The notes under the pieces were generated by a model that saw only the letters and a program-made list of their open reading frames with translations, ran no database searches and was not told the origin of the DNA. From Dyadobacter sp. 3J3 (lineage in GTDB: Bacteria > Bacteroidota > Bacteroidia > Cytophagales > Spirosomataceae), in assembly GCF_009801115.1 (NCBI RefSeq), contig NZ_VTOL01000010.1, positions 124,001 to 188,000 of the forward strand: a DNA stretch of 64,000 nucleotides, read 5' to 3'. Both the position numbers and the translations under genes were made by a program. Numbering within the stretch: position 1 is the first letter of the stretch; each line of letters starts with the position of its first letter. Below are positions 1 to 8,767 of the stretch, one piece after another.

Positions 1-1125
1 TTTCGCAGCTTCCGTCCGTGCACGATCCGGTGTTTGTGTTGGCCCGACAAGTTCAACACCATCTTCACGAACGTGCGCGAAAAAGTTCATGGGTTCCAAA
101 GGACTGTGCGGTAAAAACGGACATTGATATTCAGCCGTTACAATTTTAGCCGCGTTTTTAAATGCAGTTTCAACATCACCATTTTTCCTTCTTACTGCCG
201 CTTCTCCACCGTCTAATAATTGTTTGAAAATACGATTATGATCAGCCGAACTTTCAAGATCGAATTCTTTTTCATATTCAATTTTCAAAAGTTCTCGTGC
301 TTTTTTAACCTGCCAGGTTGATTTCCCAACCACGGCCACACTGTTTCCAAAAGTCACAACATCTACAATACCGGGCATTTTTTTCGTCTCAGCGGAATCA
401 ACCGATTTCAATTTCAGACCAAATGCTTTTGGACGCTGAATTAGAGCAAACAACATTCCTTCCCGGTAAAAATCCAGTCCGAATAATGGCTTACCCGTTA
501 TGATGTTATGATTGTCAACATTACGGATACTTTGCCCGATCAGCTTGAAATCTTTCTCATCTTTTAACTTAATTTCCTTGGGTACCGTAATTTTGGAAGC
601 ATCCTCAGCAAGCTCTCCATAGGTTGCTGATTTGCCGGAAGCTTTATGAAAAACCTTTCCAGTCTCCGTCGTTATTTCTGTGGAAGGAACATTCCATCTT
701 TTCGCTGCCGCCTCCACTAACAGATACCTCGCCGTTGCACCTGCTTTCCGTAAACGTTCCCAAGAATGCGGAACCGCCCCGCTTCCACCGGTTACCTGGC
801 GCTCATATTTGCTTGTGTCCAGATTTGCCTGAACTGTTTTTACCAGTTTCCAGTCAGCATCCAGTTCTTCAGCAACAATCATCGGAAAAGCCGTTTTAAT
901 TCCTTGTCCGATTTCCGGATTTGGAGAAAATATGGTGATGATATTGTCAGCGCCTATGGTGAGAAAACTATTGAAATTGACGGCACCCACCGCCGCAGAT
1001 TCAGGAGTAACCACGCCTGGCAATGCAGCAGCACCCGACCAGCTGAAACCTAAAAATAAGCCCCCACCAGCTGTTGCCGCAATTTTCAGGAAATTACGTC
1101 TTGAAGTTTCTTCTAATGTCTTCAT
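1..1125 (-). CDS. Xanthine dehydrogenase/isoquinoline oxidoreductase family molybdopterin-binding large subunit (partial)
   Basis: Open for 375 codons and running off the left edge, so the C-terminal part is missing. The N-terminus (MKTLEETSRRNFLKIAATAG) has a twin-arginine motif followed by a hydrophobic stretch, which suggests Tat export of a folded, cofactor-loaded enzyme to the periplasm. Downstream it shows the repeated molybdopterin-domain architecture of IorB-type aldehyde/N-heterocycle oxidoreductases, such as EIGQGIKTAFPMIVAEELD and the motif HSPLEPMNF. The ATG at 1125-1123 lies two bases after the stop of the 2Fe-2S subunit gene, so the two are co-transcribed. The family hydroxylates aldehydes or N-heterocycles using water; the substrate cannot be told from sequence. 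Confidence 0.9.
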   Translation of the reverse strand, partial: MKTLEETSRRNFLKIAATAGGGLFLGFSWSGAAALPGVVTPESAAVGAVNFNSFLTIGADNIITIFSPNPEIGQGIKTAFPMIVAEELDADWKLVKTVQANLDTSKYERQVTGGSGAVPHSWERLRKAGATARYLLVEAAAKRWNVPSTEITTETGKVFHKASGKSATYGELAEDASKITVPKEIKLKDEKDFKLIGQSIRNVDNHNIITGKPLFGLDFYREGMLFALIQRPKAFGLKLKSVDSAETKKMPGIVDVVTFGNSVAVVGKSTWQVKKARELLKIEYEKEFDLESSADHNRIFKQLLDGGEAAVRRKNGDVETAFKNAAKIVTAEYQCPFLPHSPLEPMNFFAHVREDGVELVGPTQTPDRARTEAAK

Positions 1126-1127
1126 GA

Positions 1128-1589
1128 TTATTTGGTTTTGGACGCTGCCGATTTAACCGCTTCACGTATCCGGTGATATGTTCCGCAACGACAAATATTA
1201 CCACTCATCGTTTCCACAATCTGGGCGTCGGTTGGTTTAGGATTTTTCTTCAAAAAAGCGGCAGCGGTCATGATTTGTCCGGCCTGACAGTATCCGCACT
1301 GCGGAACATCTATTTCTTCCCAGGCCTTTTGGACAGGATGATCACCTTTTTCTGACAAACCTTCAATGGTTGTTACTTTTCTCTTTCCTACCGCCGAAAC
1401 CGGCAAAACGCAGGAACGAACCGCCTCTCCGTCCAGATGCACTGTACAGGCTCCGCACTGGGCAATTCCGCAGCCGAATTTGGTGCCGGTAAGGCCAAGA
1501 TTATCGCGCAGCACCCACAAAAGCGGAGTTTCCTCTGCCACATCTGTTTCGTAGCTGTGGTTGTTGATTTGTAATTTTAATAACGCCAT
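1128..1589 (-). CDS. (2Fe-2S)-binding small subunit of molybdenum hydroxylase (IorA type)
   Basis: A 153-aa protein of the usual length for the small subunit of isoquinoline 1-oxidoreductase-like enzymes. The N-terminal plant-ferredoxin-type cluster is bound by C40, C45, C48 and C60, and the C-terminal alpha-helical 2Fe-2S domain by C98, C101, C133 and C135; all eight cysteines are present. It passes electrons from the molybdopterin subunit to an acceptor. It is the first gene of a two-gene operon, with the large subunit starting two bases after its stop. There is no FAD subunit nearby, consistent with the IorAB type, which usually passes electrons to a cytochrome. It has no export signal and would travel with its Tat-signal partner. 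Confidence 0.93.
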   Translation of the reverse strand: MALLKLQINNHSYETDVAEETPLLWVLRDNLGLTGTKFGCGIAQCGACTVHLDGEAVRSCVLPVSAVGKRKVTTIEGLSEKGDHPVQKAWEEIDVPQCGYCQAGQIMTAAAFLKKNPKPTDAQIVETMSGNICRCGTYHRIREAVKSAASKTK

Positions 1590-1751
1590 GGTGAAAATTG
1601 TATAGGTTATATCAATTCAAATATTATCCAGAAAAAAAGTACTTTGTGGCTAAATAAATCACAACTTTCCCTGCATAAATATTGACATGACAAGTTAAAC
1701 AATATTCCATTAAAATATATTTATACGATTGGATATAAGCGATATACCTAT

Positions 1752-2912
1752 TCAGCTATATCGAATTTTTTGTTTTAATATGCCGGCCGCTTTGGTGTAC
1801 CCACCCTCCGCTCCGTCAACAAAATGGATATGTATATTTTCTTCATTGGGTACATAACAAGACATAATTGATTCCTGGCTTACAAAAAGTCCGTATCTTA
1901 TTTTGCCCTCGTATTCCAGTTTATTGAGCGCTTCTTCCAGCAATAAACGTTGTTTTGTATTTCCTGAAATAACCGTGTTGATCCGCCCATCGATGACCAA
2001 AGTATCGGCCAGCTCTACAATTTCATTAAGAAACGTTTTACCTTTTTTCGTACTAAAATAGTAAGGCCCGAACAGCATCATGAAACGGTTGTAAATCCTG
2101 TAAAAAAATCGAAGCTGTCCAAATTTGACGTTCATTTCAAGATTAATTTTAGCCAGTGTCGATTTCAATCTCAATTTTGAAACAGAAATTGGCTGGCGTT
2201 TTTGGGATGTTCCATAGATAGCGTCAAGGAAATCCACAACTTCCCGGAACACAACTCCCTGCTCCGACTCCTCTCTCGCAATGACAAGCAAACTGATCAC
2301 TTCATCCAGATTTTCCGGTGGCGCAATTCTGTCCCAACGGCACTGCATTCCCTCGAGATCCAGTAATTGATTTCCAGATTCCAGCAGATCAAGTTTATGA
2401 TCTTCGCCTTTGATCAATTTCTCAGCATAACTTAACCCATCACCCAGCACAACCGGAATTGAAAATATGCTTGAATTTTTAAATTTACTGATGTTCAGTG
2501 AAAATCCATTTTGATAAATGTGATGGATAGGAACACTGCCAACGCGCAAATCAATATCAAAATTTCGAAAAGTATTATACTTGTGAATTTGTAAAGAACG
2601 CATAACATCTTCCAGGATCATAGGCGGAACAATGCAAGTCGCACCATCACCACCAAAGAAAAAAGGAACACTCAGATTATTTTTTCGGGCAATATTCAAA
2701 ACGGCTACTATGCAACCCGTTGCAATAAGGTTAACCGCTTCGTGCAATCCGTTTTGAACAGCAAGTGTTGAATTTTTGACGTCCGTCACCACAATGTGCC
2801 AGTCGTCCGGAAGTTTGTGAAAAAGTTGTTTTTCGGTAAGCAGATCGCTTAAAGAAATTTCATTGACCGGCAGAGCTGAATAGAATAAATCATTTATGGA
2901 CAAAGTCGGCAT
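1752..2912 (-). CDS. DUF3095 family protein, possible nucleotide-cyclase-like fold
   Basis: A 386-aa cytosolic protein resembling the DUF3095 family, whose function is unestablished. Near the N-terminus it has VVTDVKNST (D44) and, 45 residues later, FFGGDG (D89). This spacing and the flanking hydrophobic strands resemble the two metal-binding aspartates of class III adenylate cyclases and GGDEF proteins. The C-terminal third (about 245-386) is a separate alpha/beta region. The gene stands alone, with 160 bp to the molybdenum hydroxylase operon and a hairpin at 3001-3036 behind it. The family call is fairly secure; the cyclase-like fold is inference, and no catalytic activity should be assumed. 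Confidence 0.75.
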   Translation of the reverse strand: MPTLSINDLFYSALPVNEISLSDLLTEKQLFHKLPDDWHIVVTDVKNSTLAVQNGLHEAVNLIATGCIVAVLNIARKNNLSVPFFFGGDGATCIVPPMILEDVMRSLQIHKYNTFRNFDIDLRVGSVPIHHIYQNGFSLNISKFKNSSIFSIPVVLGDGLSYAEKLIKGEDHKLDLLESGNQLLDLEGMQCRWDRIAPPENLDEVISLLVIAREESEQGVVFREVVDFLDAIYGTSQKRQPISVSKLRLKSTLAKINLEMNVKFGQLRFFYRIYNRFMMLFGPYYFSTKKGKTFLNEIVELADTLVIDGRINTVISGNTKQRLLLEEALNKLEYEGKIRYGLFVSQESIMSCYVPNEENIHIHFVDGAEGGYTKAAGILKQKIRYS

Positions 2913-3000
2913 TAGTGTAAGCGCTGGTTTCTTTCAAATTTAAATCTTTTGATCGATAAGATTTCTTTTTTGGTAATCTTATATCGGGAAAGTATTTCAA

Positions 3001-3036
3001 ACAAAAGACGCAATGTTTTCACACCGCGTCTTTTGT
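3001..3036 (-). terminator. Hairpin terminator after aldo/keto reductase gene
   Basis: An 11-bp perfect inverted repeat, ACAAAAGACGC (3001-3011) with GCGTCTTTTGT (3026-3036), and a 14-base loop. It lies 27 bp past the stop of the minus-strand aldo/keto reductase gene, and the stem ends in an A/T tract. Confidence 0.6.
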
Positions 3037-3063
3037 CGATTTTATCAAAAAAATAAATTCAAT

Positions 3064-4071
3064 TTATCGATTACTTCTTTCCAGCATCCAGCCCGGATAT
3101 TCCACCGGCAATTTACTTACTTCATCCAAAACTTTCAATTCTTCTGCTGTAAATACGATATCTACCGATTGCAGATTATCTTCTAATTGTTCAATTTTAT
3201 TGGCGCCGATAATTACGCTTGTGACCGTTGATTGATGTAAAAGCCACGACAAAGACAACTGGGCAACGGTGGCTCCTTTTGCTTCGGCCATTGGCTGTAA
3301 AATATCCAGAATATTAAAAGCACGTGCTTTGTCGACCGGGAAAGATGCAAAATTTTTCAGCCTTCCGCCGGATTCAGATTCTCCGTTGCGGTTATATTTT
3401 CCACTTAACAATCCGGCAGCCAAAGGACTCCAAACCATCAATCCGATTTTCTGATCATCCAAAAGCGGAATAAGTTCTCGCTCAATATCCCTTCCAGCCA
3501 ACGAATAATAGGATTGCATGGAGACAAACTTCGCTTTGTCATGATATTGGGAATATCCAACTGCCTTCATTAATTGCCAGGCTGACAAGTTGCTGGCGCC
3601 TATATAACGTACTTTTCCACTTCGAACAAGATCATCGAGTGTATTCAACGTTTCTTCAAAAGGTGTTATGGAATCAAAACTATGGATCTGATATAAATCA
3701 ATATAATCCGTATTTAATCTTTTCAAACTCGCCTCAACCTGTTGCAAAATATGCTTTCTGGTCAGGCCTTGATCATTTGGTCCCGTTCCCATTGCACCGC
3801 GAACTTTGGTAGCCACGATCAGATCATCACGATTTAATCCAAGATTGCGGATAGCTTGTCCGGTGAGCTCTTCTGACAAACCTTCTGAGTATACATTGGC
3901 CGTATCAATAAAATTAATTCCGGAGTCAACCGCTTTTTTCACCAATTGATCGACTGAATCCTGTCCCAGATTTCCCATAACTTTGAAAAACCCCTTTCCG
4001 CCAAAAGTCATTGTTCCAAGACATAATTCAGAAACCTTCAAACCTGTGTTTCCTAATACTTTATATTTCAT
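3064..4071 (-). CDS. Aldo/keto reductase
   Basis: A 335-aa NADPH-dependent aldo/keto reductase with a (beta/alpha)8 barrel of standard length. The catalytic tetrad is intact: D56 and Y61 in FIDTANVYSEG, K89 in IVATKV and H130 in LYQIHSFD. The closing segment VTSVIIGANKIEQLEDNL is the usual cofactor-binding C-terminus. It reduces carbonyls of unknown identity in the cytosol. The gene lies 90 bp downstream of a same-strand AraC regulator, which may control it. A second, clearly related reductase lies at 8768-9799. Confidence 0.92.
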   Translation of the reverse strand: MKYKVLGNTGLKVSELCLGTMTFGGKGFFKVMGNLGQDSVDQLVKKAVDSGINFIDTANVYSEGLSEELTGQAIRNLGLNRDDLIVATKVRGAMGTGPNDQGLTRKHILQQVEASLKRLNTDYIDLYQIHSFDSITPFEETLNTLDDLVRSGKVRYIGASNLSAWQLMKAVGYSQYHDKAKFVSMQSYYSLAGRDIERELIPLLDDQKIGLMVWSPLAAGLLSGKYNRNGESESGGRLKNFASFPVDKARAFNILDILQPMAEAKGATVAQLSLSWLLHQSTVTSVIIGANKIEQLEDNLQSVDIVFTAEELKVLDEVSKLPVEYPGWMLERSNR

Positions 4072-4161
4072 TTTGCTGCTATTAAGTAATACAGCAAAGG
4101 TATTTGGGAAAAGACTGACAAAATTTACGTTTTCAAAGTGAAAACTATAAAAATCAAAGCA

Positions 4162-5040
4162 TCATTTACGGAGCGACAAGGGCGTAACGCCTACGTTTTT
4201 CTTAAAGAAATTATTAAAGTAGCTCGAATATTCAAACCCCAGACAAGAGCCAATATCGCCGATACTCCAATCTGTATGTCTTAAAAGTGCCTTTGCCTCG
4301 TTCACAACACGGTCCGTAATATGTGCAGTAGTGGTTTTTCCGGTAGTGTCCCGGACGGCGTTATTCAAATGGTTTACATGAACGGACAAATACTCTGCAA
4401 AGTCACTGGCTTTTTTCAATTTCAAAACAAAATGCGGCGAATCGATTGGAAATTGTCTTTCCAATAATTCAAGAAATAAACTGGTGATCCGGGAAGCCGC
4501 ATTATTATGCTGCACATCCGACAGAGCCGGCTGCATTTTCATCCCTTCATGAATCATCAGATTTACATAATTCCTGATCACATCATACTTATAAAGATAG
4601 GTTGAATCCATCTCCGTAACCATTTTTTCATAAAGCGTGTAAATAAAAGAGAGCTGCGCCGAATCCGGAAAAAACACCTGATCACTACCAATTTTAAACA
4701 ACGGCGACTCCTGGATACTATCGAGTCTTTCTTTTGTTTTCAGAAAATCTTCGGTAAAAACACACATCCGCCCGGATCGGTCATCCGAAAATACTTCAAG
4801 TGAATATGGAACGAGTGGATTAGAAAAAATTAGTGCAGGTCTATTTATATCAACCGTTCTATCCGCATAATGAATTTTTGCCGGCCCGTTAATACTCCAT
4901 ATTTTATAATAATCTCTCCGGTTATAGGGAACCAAAGGCGTTTTGCCACTTCCCTCAAAAATCTGGGCTTTAAATGGAATAACATCTAGTTGGTAATGTG
5001 CAGGTGGAGGAACGAGTTCGGCAATTTTCATATTTGTCAT
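4162..5040 (-). CDS. AraC family transcriptional regulator
   Basis: A 292-aa protein with an N-terminal cupin-like ligand domain (about 35-150; note INRPALIFSNPLVPYS) and a C-terminal AraC double helix-turn-helix (about 190-290). The second HTH is the typical WSIGDIGSCLGFEYSSYFNN followed by FKKNVGVTPLSLRK. Such proteins activate neighbouring genes when a small molecule binds the cupin. The downstream same-strand aldo/keto reductase (90 bp gap) is the most likely target, by position only. The start codon gives a leading segment (MTNMKIAELV); the internal ATG at codon 4 is an equal alternative. Confidence 0.9.
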   Translation of the reverse strand: MTNMKIAELVPPPAHYQLDVIPFKAQIFEGSGKTPLVPYNRRDYYKIWSINGPAKIHYADRTVDINRPALIFSNPLVPYSLEVFSDDRSGRMCVFTEDFLKTKERLDSIQESPLFKIGSDQVFFPDSAQLSFIYTLYEKMVTEMDSTYLYKYDVIRNYVNLMIHEGMKMQPALSDVQHNNAASRITSLFLELLERQFPIDSPHFVLKLKKASDFAEYLSVHVNHLNNAVRDTTGKTTTAHITDRVVNEAKALLRHTDWSIGDIGSCLGFEYSSYFNNFFKKNVGVTPLSLRK

Positions 5041-5142
5041 AGTTCAAAGTTAATAAAATCAAAGAAGAGTTTGATTCTATTCCGACAAATAAGATAAATC
5101 GCATCCGATTAAGATCGATCAATCAAATCTCTACCCCATTTC

Positions 5143-5877
5143 CTAACGAAGAGATAATTCCCTGATTTTGTCAAATTCTGTATGAGCCGCCATTGCTCTG
5201 ACTATTCCTCTTTTATCAATCAATATAAAAAAAGGTGTTTCTGTTACTTTATAGCGATGATTGAAACCGTAAGAATCCGGAACAGGAATAAAACCACAAT
5301 TCCGTTTTGGGATTGCTTTTCTACATTCTTCATCGGTATTAATTGTTGTTCCGAGAGAAACAATTTCAATACCTTTTTCCCGGTTTTCTTCTATAAAATC
5401 GGATATAATTTTAGTGCTCTCGATCGTATACAGTGGCTTTTCGTACTTAATCCAAAAGCCAAGAAGAACATATTTTCCTTTCAATTTTTCAGAATCATAT
5501 GTCTTTCCATCCAGTCCGTTCATCACAAAGGCTGGAATTGGCTTTCCAATTTCTGGCATTCCATCTTCGTCGAGTGTTAAGGTTATTCCTGTTTCAACTT
5601 CGAATTTTGTTTTAGGGATCAGGGCAAAAGACGAGGCTTTTCCATACTTATCAAAAACCGGCTGTGTACGGTACCGGCCTGGATTTTTCTTTAACAATTC
5701 GTCATAAGCATGGTAACTGATCCGCTGCCCTGTTGCCTGATTCATAATTACAGTTTCATCATTCATCACAAACTGCTGATTCATTTTCCCCTTGCTACGC
5801 AAAACCTGAGCCGAAGTTATTTGGCTGTTTTCTACACCAAAAATGATCAGGATAAACCCGATAAATCTGAAATTCAT
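5143..5877 (-). CDS. Secreted thioredoxin-fold (AhpC/TSA-like) protein lacking the CxxC
   Basis: A 244-aa protein with an N-terminal signal peptide (hydrophobic stretch about 4-23, likely cut after ITSAQ). Residues about 105-244 follow the TlpA/AhpC-TSA fold: IGKPIPAFVMNGLDGKTYD, then KGKYVLLGFWIKYEKP, and TETPFFILIDKRGIV with the conserved cis-proline. Where TlpA proteins have WCxxC this one has WIKYEKP, so the redox-active cysteine pair is absent. C199 and C204-like residues later in the chain do not form a CxxC. It probably acts in the periplasm, but thiol-disulfide exchange by the usual route looks impossible; a chaperone-like or structural role is more likely. Confidence 0.78.
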   Translation of the reverse strand: MNFRFIGFILIIFGVENSQITSAQVLRSKGKMNQQFVMNDETVIMNQATGQRISYHAYDELLKKNPGRYRTQPVFDKYGKASSFALIPKTKFEVETGITLTLDEDGMPEIGKPIPAFVMNGLDGKTYDSEKLKGKYVLLGFWIKYEKPLYTIESTKIISDFIEENREKGIEIVSLGTTINTDEECRKAIPKRNCGFIPVPDSYGFNHRYKVTETPFFILIDKRGIVRAMAAHTEFDKIRELSLR

Positions 5878-6018
5878 AAACGCTATGTTGATTTTAGTCC
5901 AATAAAAAGAAGTGTATTCCGGTTTTAAATTTGAATATATAACTGATTTGTCCCGGTAAATATTTTAAGTCAGCTTCTATTTTCAAGGCAATTACAAATT
6001 TTGGTATTGCTCAAATGA

Positions 6019-6055
6019 AAAATGCCCGAATCGTAAACTTTGATTCAGGCATTTT
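6019..6055 (-). terminator. Hairpin terminator after the SDR gene
   Basis: AAAATGCCcGAATC pairs with GATTCaGGCATTTT around a 9-base loop with one mismatch. It sits 19 bp past the SDR stop, and the flanks supply U-runs on the minus strand. Confidence 0.7.
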
Positions 6056-6073
6056 CTTTTACAAAATAATTTT

Positions 6074-6826
6074 TTACCAGCCAATAGTTTCATCCAAATG
6101 GAAGTAGCCACCCGTTGGTCCGTCAGCCGGAAGTGTAGCCAGTAATACGCTTGTGCTCGCTCCATCCTCTGGTGTCATCGGTGCCGCGGATCCGCCAAGC
6201 TCTGTTTGAATCCAGCCCGGGTGAACTGAATTTACTTTGATAGCGGTATCCTTTAATTCTTTCGCCAAATGAACCGTAAACGAGTTTAACGCTGTTTTCG
6301 AAGTACTGTAAGCAAACATTTTAATTCCATAAACTGATGAAGATGGATCAGAAAGTAAATTCAGAGACCCAAGAGCACTGGAAACGTTAACGATGCGTCC
6401 CGCATCTGATTTCCTGATCAATGGCAAAAGCACCTGAGTACTAAGTACCACAGCGAAAAAATTGGCTTCCATGGTACCTCGCAAGGCTTCCTCTGAAATG
6501 CTGCTTACAGGAAATTCATTCCCGAAGGATGATACAGGATCGCCTTCAAAACTTACTCCGGCATTGTTTACCAATATATCCAGTTTGCCAAATTTCTTGT
6601 CGAAATAATCGTAAGCACTGGTGTAATCCTTCTTATCGGATACATCGAATTTTATAAAATCAGAATCAATCCCTTCGGCTTTCAACTTTTCAACCGCTGC
6701 TTTTCCCGATTCTTCATTTCTCGATCCGATCACTGGAAATATGCCCAGTTTGCCAAGTTTTTTTGCTGTTTCAAATCCAATTCCGCGATTTCCGCCAGTA
6801 ATAAATGCAATTTTTTGTTCAGACAT
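6074..6826 (-). CDS. SDR family NAD(P)-dependent oxidoreductase
   Basis: A 250-aa classical short-chain dehydrogenase. The Rossmann motif TGGNRGIG is at 10-17, NNAG at 87-90, the catalytic serine in IVNVSS at about 149, and YSTSK gives Y173 and K177. Its similarity pattern is that of carbonyl-reductase-like SDRs (SALGSLNLLSDPSS, and a C-terminus with GPTGGYF). It is a cytosolic carbonyl or alcohol oxidoreductase of unknown substrate. It follows a TetR regulator on the same strand with a 74-bp gap containing a perfect palindrome that also occurs before the regulator, so it is probably the regulated target gene. Confidence 0.93.
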   Translation of the reverse strand: MSEQKIAFITGGNRGIGFETAKKLGKLGIFPVIGSRNEESGKAAVEKLKAEGIDSDFIKFDVSDKKDYTSAYDYFDKKFGKLDILVNNAGVSFEGDPVSSFGNEFPVSSISEEALRGTMEANFFAVVLSTQVLLPLIRKSDAGRIVNVSSALGSLNLLSDPSSSVYGIKMFAYSTSKTALNSFTVHLAKELKDTAIKVNSVHPGWIQTELGGSAAPMTPEDGASTSVLLATLPADGPTGGYFHLDETIGW

Positions 6827-6864
6827 GATTTTGGTTGTTTATAATTAAAGATTAATTTATAGAT

Positions 6865-6884
6865 TACTTACTAATAAGTAAGTA
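6865..6884. promoter_or_regulatory. TetR-type operator, SDR-proximal copy
   Basis: Perfect inverted repeat TACTTAC-N6-GTAAGTA; the pairing extends one more base on each side (TTACTTAC and GTAAGTAA, 6864-6885). It lies 38 bp upstream of the SDR start codon. The same 7-bp arms with the same 6-bp spacer recur at 7494-7513 in front of the TetR gene. Two identical sites flanking a TetR gene and its neighbour are the usual arrangement of a self-regulated repressor. Confidence 0.82.
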
Positions 6885-6900
6885 AATTTGGCAAATTTTT

Positions 6901-7467
6901 TTATACTTGTAATTCAAGCTTTATTTGGGTGATAACCGAATCATAATGCTCATTACCATTAAGCCGCGCATGCAGTAAACCGCCAGCCATGGCGGAGGAA
7001 ATCAATGATGCTTTGTTCACAGCTTCTCCTTTAAAATAAAAAACCTTTTCACTCCTGCCCAATTCAAGAAGATCAGTAAACCAGTTTTTTACAATTTTGA
7101 AATATTCGGCTGCAATGAATTGCATCTGTTCCGGAATTTCATTGTAGTTCGATGCACTCGAACCGATCATGCAAATCCTGTTCTCATGTTCCAAATATCT
7201 CCGGTAATTCAACATAAAAGCATCCAGCTTTCCCCAGTGACTTTTCCCGTCAACTGCTGCAACAAAATCTTCAAATCGTTCTATTTCTCTACGCAAAACC
7301 TCAGCTCCAAGGGCTTCTTTACTAGTATAATGATAATGAATTGCGGCATTTTTTATACCCAACTGCGAAGAAATCTGCTGATAACTCAGTGAGGGGTATC
7401 CGCCAGCCAGAATTAAATCTGTCGCCAATTCAACTATCTTTTCTTTAGTGTCCGTTCTCGCTTTCAT
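6901..7467 (-). CDS. TetR/AcrR family transcriptional regulator
   Basis: An N-terminal HTH (about 3-55) reads TKEKIVELATDLILAGGYPS, LSYQQISSQLGIKNAAIHYH and YTSKEALG, the standard TetR pattern. The remaining helices form the ligand and dimer domain. I chose the ATG at 7467 because TetR proteins usually begin about 8 residues before the HTH; an in-frame ATG at 7485 would add six residues (MWNLDI). It probably represses itself and the downstream SDR gene through the two TACTTAC-N6-GTAAGTA palindromes at 6865-6884 and 7494-7513. The inducing ligand is unknown. Confidence 0.9.
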   Translation of the reverse strand: MKARTDTKEKIVELATDLILAGGYPSLSYQQISSQLGIKNAAIHYHYTSKEALGAEVLRREIERFEDFVAAVDGKSHWGKLDAFMLNYRRYLEHENRICMIGSSASNYNEIPEQMQFIAAEYFKIVKNWFTDLLELGRSEKVFYFKGEAVNKASLISSAMAGGLLHARLNGNEHYDSVITQIKLELQV

Positions 7468-7493
7468 AATATCCAAATTCCACAAGACAAATG

Positions 7494-7513
7494 TACTTAC
7501 TTATATGTAAGTA
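7494..7513. promoter_or_regulatory. TetR-type operator, regulator-proximal copy
   Basis: TACTTAC-TTATAT-GTAAGTA has the same arms and spacing as the site at 6865-6884. It lies 26 bp before the preferred start of the TetR gene at 7467, where a bound repressor would block its promoter. Confidence 0.82.
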
Positions 7514-7670
7514 AAACAAATAATTCGAAATAAATTTTTAAATATTTTTTCAATTCCGGGATACGACTCAAAGTATTGACACTAATGCTGCCCGTTACTT
7601 TAAGTGGTTTTACCGTCTCAATAATCATAAAATTTTCTCCTATCCTCCAACATGATTTAAAATTTGACGA

Positions 7671-8705
7671 ATGAAAATTTCTCTTTTTGCACATTTGCTA
7701 TTATTATTTCTATTTCAAACAAAAAACGTAGTCCTTTCTCAAAAGTTATCACACAAACAATTTCCAGAAAAACAGATGCTGCAAGCCGGTGTCTGGAAAG
7801 ATACCGATGGAAATTTCATTAATGCACATGGTGGAGGTATACTTTACCATCAGGGAGTTTATTATTGGTTTGGCGAAATAAAGAAAGGAAATACGTGGCT
7901 CGTTCCTGATCGGAAACGGGAATGTTATCGCGTTGCGGCGTCAGGTATTTCCTGTTATTCTTCGAAGGATTTGAAAAACTGGAAATTCGAAAAAACAGCA
8001 CTTGCCTCCACCACTTCTGACAGACAAAGCGATCTGGATACAGGACGTGTCATGGAAAGGCCAAAAGTAATTTACAATCAGAAAACCAAACAATTTGTCA
8101 TGTGGATGCACATGGATTCAAAGGATTATACTTATGCACGCACTGGTGTTGCAGTGAGTAGTACTCCTGCGGGCCCGTATCAGTACCTGGGAAGCCAAAA
8201 ACCTGATGAGCAAAATTCGGGAGATTTAACGCTTTTCAAAGATGACGATGGAAGCGCATATCTAATCTTTGCATCAGAAAATGACAATTCGATTTATATC
8301 AATCGTTTATCAAATGATTATTGTTCCCTGACAAATCAGTCTTTGAACATTTTTGAAGGATTGAGGCGTACTGCACCCGTGATGTTCAAGTTAGGCAAAA
8401 GGTATTATCTTATAACTTCGACTGGAACGGAATGGAGCCCGAATGCCACTTCTTATGCAGTATCAGATTCTCTTTTGGGTGATTGGAGGCCTTTAGGAAA
8501 TCCATGTGTAGGTCCGTTTTCTGAAACTACTTTTTCTTCTCAGGGATCCTTCGTTTTGCCTATTGATCCTAAAAAAGGAAAGTTTCTTTTTATGGCTGAC
8601 CGGTGGAATAAAACAGATCTTGAAAATTCGAGATATTTGTGGTTGCCGATGGAGGTAAAAGGAGATGTTATCAATGTTACCTGGTCAGCAAAAGTGCCTG
8701 ATTAG
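7671..8705 (+). CDS. Secreted glycoside hydrolase family 43-like protein
   Basis: A 344-aa protein with a signal peptide (MKISLFAHLLLLFLFQTKNV, likely cut near VVLSQ) and a five-bladed beta-propeller pattern of repeated motifs: GGGILYHQGVYYWFGE, VMERPKVIYNQKTKQFVMWM, SGDLTLFKDDDGSAYLIF and RTAPVMFKLGKRYYLITS. This pattern matches GH43 members related to exo-beta-1,3-galactanases. No carbohydrate-binding module follows, and the length fits a single catalytic domain. It probably trims galactan- or arabinogalactan-type side chains in the periplasm or outside the cell. It is a lone gene, with no SusC/SusD pair beside it, and is followed by a hairpin shared with the convergent aldo/keto reductase. 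The family is fairly sure; the substrate is inference. Confidence 0.83.
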   Translation: MKISLFAHLLLLFLFQTKNVVLSQKLSHKQFPEKQMLQAGVWKDTDGNFINAHGGGILYHQGVYYWFGEIKKGNTWLVPDRKRECYRVAASGISCYSSKDLKNWKFEKTALASTTSDRQSDLDTGRVMERPKVIYNQKTKQFVMWMHMDSKDYTYARTGVAVSSTPAGPYQYLGSQKPDEQNSGDLTLFKDDDGSAYLIFASENDNSIYINRLSNDYCSLTNQSLNIFEGLRRTAPVMFKLGKRYYLITSTGTEWSPNATSYAVSDSLLGDWRPLGNPCVGPFSETTFSSQGSFVLPIDPKKGKFLFMADRWNKTDLENSRYLWLPMEVKGDVINVTWSAKVPD

Positions 8706-8720
8706 TAGTTTATTGAACAG

Positions 8721-8757
8721 AAAAACAAAGCGCCATGAATTTCAGCGCTTTGTTTTT
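8721..8757. terminator. Bidirectional terminator between GH43-like gene and aldo/keto reductase
   Basis: Perfect 13-bp stem AAAAACAAAGCGC / GCGCTTTGTTTTT with an 11-base loop, placed between two convergent stop codons. The A-tract on one side and T-tract on the other allow termination in both directions. Confidence 0.88.
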
Positions 8758-8767
8758 GTTATTAAAA

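Noticed and set aside
5182-5707. Plus-strand frames of 132 and 97 aa opposite the thioredoxin-like gene
   Set aside because: They are antisense shadows, with no signal, family or spacing that fits a gene.
7497-7694. A 65-aa minus-strand frame upstream of the GH43-like gene
   Set aside because: It lies over the TetR operator and the GH43 leader, with no family pattern.
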